Of a stretch of 64,000 nucleotides of DNA, positions 63,425-64,000 are shown piece after piece. Below the pieces are notes generated by a model. It saw nothing but the letters and a program-made list of their open reading frames with translations. It did not search any database and had not been told where the DNA came from. Every line of letters starts with the position of its first letter. The stretch's first letter is position 1. The stretch is from Jidongwangia harbinensis. GTDB taxonomy: Bacteria; Actinomycetota; Actinomycetes; Mycobacteriales; Micromonosporaceae. Both the position numbers and the translations under genes were made by a program. The DNA lies in NCBI RefSeq assembly GCF_020216025.1, contig NZ_JAIWNC010000002.1, positions 434,001 through 498,000 of the forward strand, written 5' to 3'.

Positions 63425-64000
63425 CGCCGGCCCACCGCCGCCCCGGGCGGCTACCCCGCCGCGCCGTGCTCGGCCTCGCCGGACTGGCCGCCATCCCGGC
63501 CGCCACGGTGGGACTGCAGCAGTGGCGGTCCAAGACGCCGCCGGCCGAGGCCACCACCGCGCCCCCGGTCCGGGACGTGCCGGCCGTCGTGCAGCCGTCG
63601 GCCACCCCGAAGCCCCGGCCGGTGGTCACCAGCGGCGGCGGCCCGGTGCCGTTCCGGCCGGGCAAGGCGCTGCTCGGTTCGTACCTCGATCTGAACGGCA
63701 TGTCGGCCGAGCAGGCGCTCGCGCTGCGCCGCCAGCAGACCGGCCGGGACCAGCGGATCGTGCACGTCTTCTACGGCTGGACCGACACGCTGCCGCACCG
63801 GCTGCCCGGCCTGCCGGACAAGGCCGTACCCATGGTGTCCTGGCGCGGCACCCGGCACGAGGACATCCTGAACGGCTCCGCCGACGCGCTGATCGCCCGC
63901 GCCGCCCGCCGGCTGATCCGCTTCGGCCGCCCGGTGCTGCTGCGCTGGGGCTGGGAGATGAACGGCAGCTGGTACGCCTGGGGTGGGGCCCGCAACGGCA
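63421..64000 (+). CDS. GH26-like glycoside hydrolase, 5' part (continues past the window)
   Basis: The first 193 codons of an exported hydrolase. A twin-arginine-like signal (PGRLPRRAVLGLAGLAAIP) opens it, followed by a proline/threonine linker (residues about 40-75) and a catalytic domain beginning GKALLGSYLDLNG. The last visible stretch, VLLRWGWEMNGSWYAWGG, matches the GH26 acid-base region, where the Glu of WEMNG is the proton donor. GH26 enzymes cleave beta-mannans or related beta-glucans. The nucleophile lies beyond the end. ATG at 63421 overlaps the deacetylase stop by four bases. Confidence 0.8.
   Translation, partial: MTPAHRRPGRLPRRAVLGLAGLAAIPAATVGLQQWRSKTPPAEATTAPPVRDVPAVVQPSATPKPRPVVTSGGGPVPFRPGKALLGSYLDLNGMSAEQALALRRQQTGRDQRIVHVFYGWTDTLPHRLPGLPDKAVPMVSWRGTRHEDILNGSADALIARAARRLIRFGRPVLLRWGWEMNGSWYAWGGARNG

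Overview
The window is a 64 kb piece of a very GC-rich chromosome with strong third-position GC, many GTG starts, tightly overlapping ATGA/GTGA gene junctions, mycothiol-type and spore-associated protein families, ECF sigma and zinc anti-sigma pairs, and many secreted or Tat-exported hydrolases. This points to a filamentous, sporulating actinomycete. A Micromonosporaceae member (Actinoplanes-like) is my best guess, but no marker in the window fixes the genus. I saw no rRNA, tRNA, CRISPR array, transposase or prophage genes.

Layout. 1-5.3 kb: end of a chemoreceptor, a LacI regulator with operator palindromes beside a secreted GH6 cellulase, a thioredoxin-reductase-like oxidoreductase with a divergent AraC regulator, and a spore-associated-protein-like secreted protein. 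5.4-10.6 kb: a DMT permease joined to a STAS domain, metK, a membrane ferric-reductase-like flavoprotein, a DksA/TraR zinc-finger protein and a shortened MreB-like ATPase. 10.7-17.9 kb: an envelope module of an SGNH-hydrolase lipoprotein, a two-component system with a GerMN (LpqB-like) lipoprotein, an acyltransferase-3 and a secreted hydrolase with C-terminal Calx-beta-like repeats. Both divergent promoter regions of this module carry 11-bp-phased direct repeats sharing the same core, so I infer one regulon. 18-25.6 kb: VOC protein, PptH-like phosphoesterase, a damaged pentapeptide-repeat protein, TetR, a TIGR03086-type protein, and two drug-efflux MFS genes each beside its own regulator. 25.7-30.7 kb: an operon of a KimA-like potassium importer, a short KdpD-like kinase, KdpE and a kinase-fold protein, preceded by paired 11-bp direct repeats. 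30.8-32.3 kb: MerR and an old-yellow-enzyme.

32.3-41.6 kb is the most unusual part: two divergent, tightly coupled four-gene operons. One has a MonCI-like flavin monooxygenase, a flavin reductase, an MMPL exporter and a DUF2156 transferase. The other has a non-standard acyl-CoA-dehydrogenase-like protein, a fatty-acyl/thioester reductase, a class III aminotransferase and an SRPBCC protein. They fit a small pathway turning an acyl thioester into an oxidised alkyl amine that is exported. No polyketide synthase, NRPS, carrier protein, acyl ligase or regulator is present, so the product and substrate source are unknown. The intergenic region holds a perfect 20-bp inverted repeat and a 21-codon leader ORF coupled to the first gene.

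41.7-48 kb: ECF sigma, zinc anti-sigma and ABC exporter in one operon, a glutamine amidotransferase, and an AhpD-like protein next to a cysteine-rich MarR regulator. 48-54.4 kb: lipoprotein, FKBP, a Tat-signal protein with DUF4331 and a small partner, AraC, a secreted protein and an HtrA-type protease. 54.5-64 kb: a fused asymmetric ABC exporter, an APH-family kinase, a membrane phosphoesterase, a P-loop kinase, small unknown proteins, and a polysaccharide deacetylase overlapping a GH26-like hydrolase that runs off the end. All functional calls come from reading translated sequence and remembered family motifs; no database search was run.
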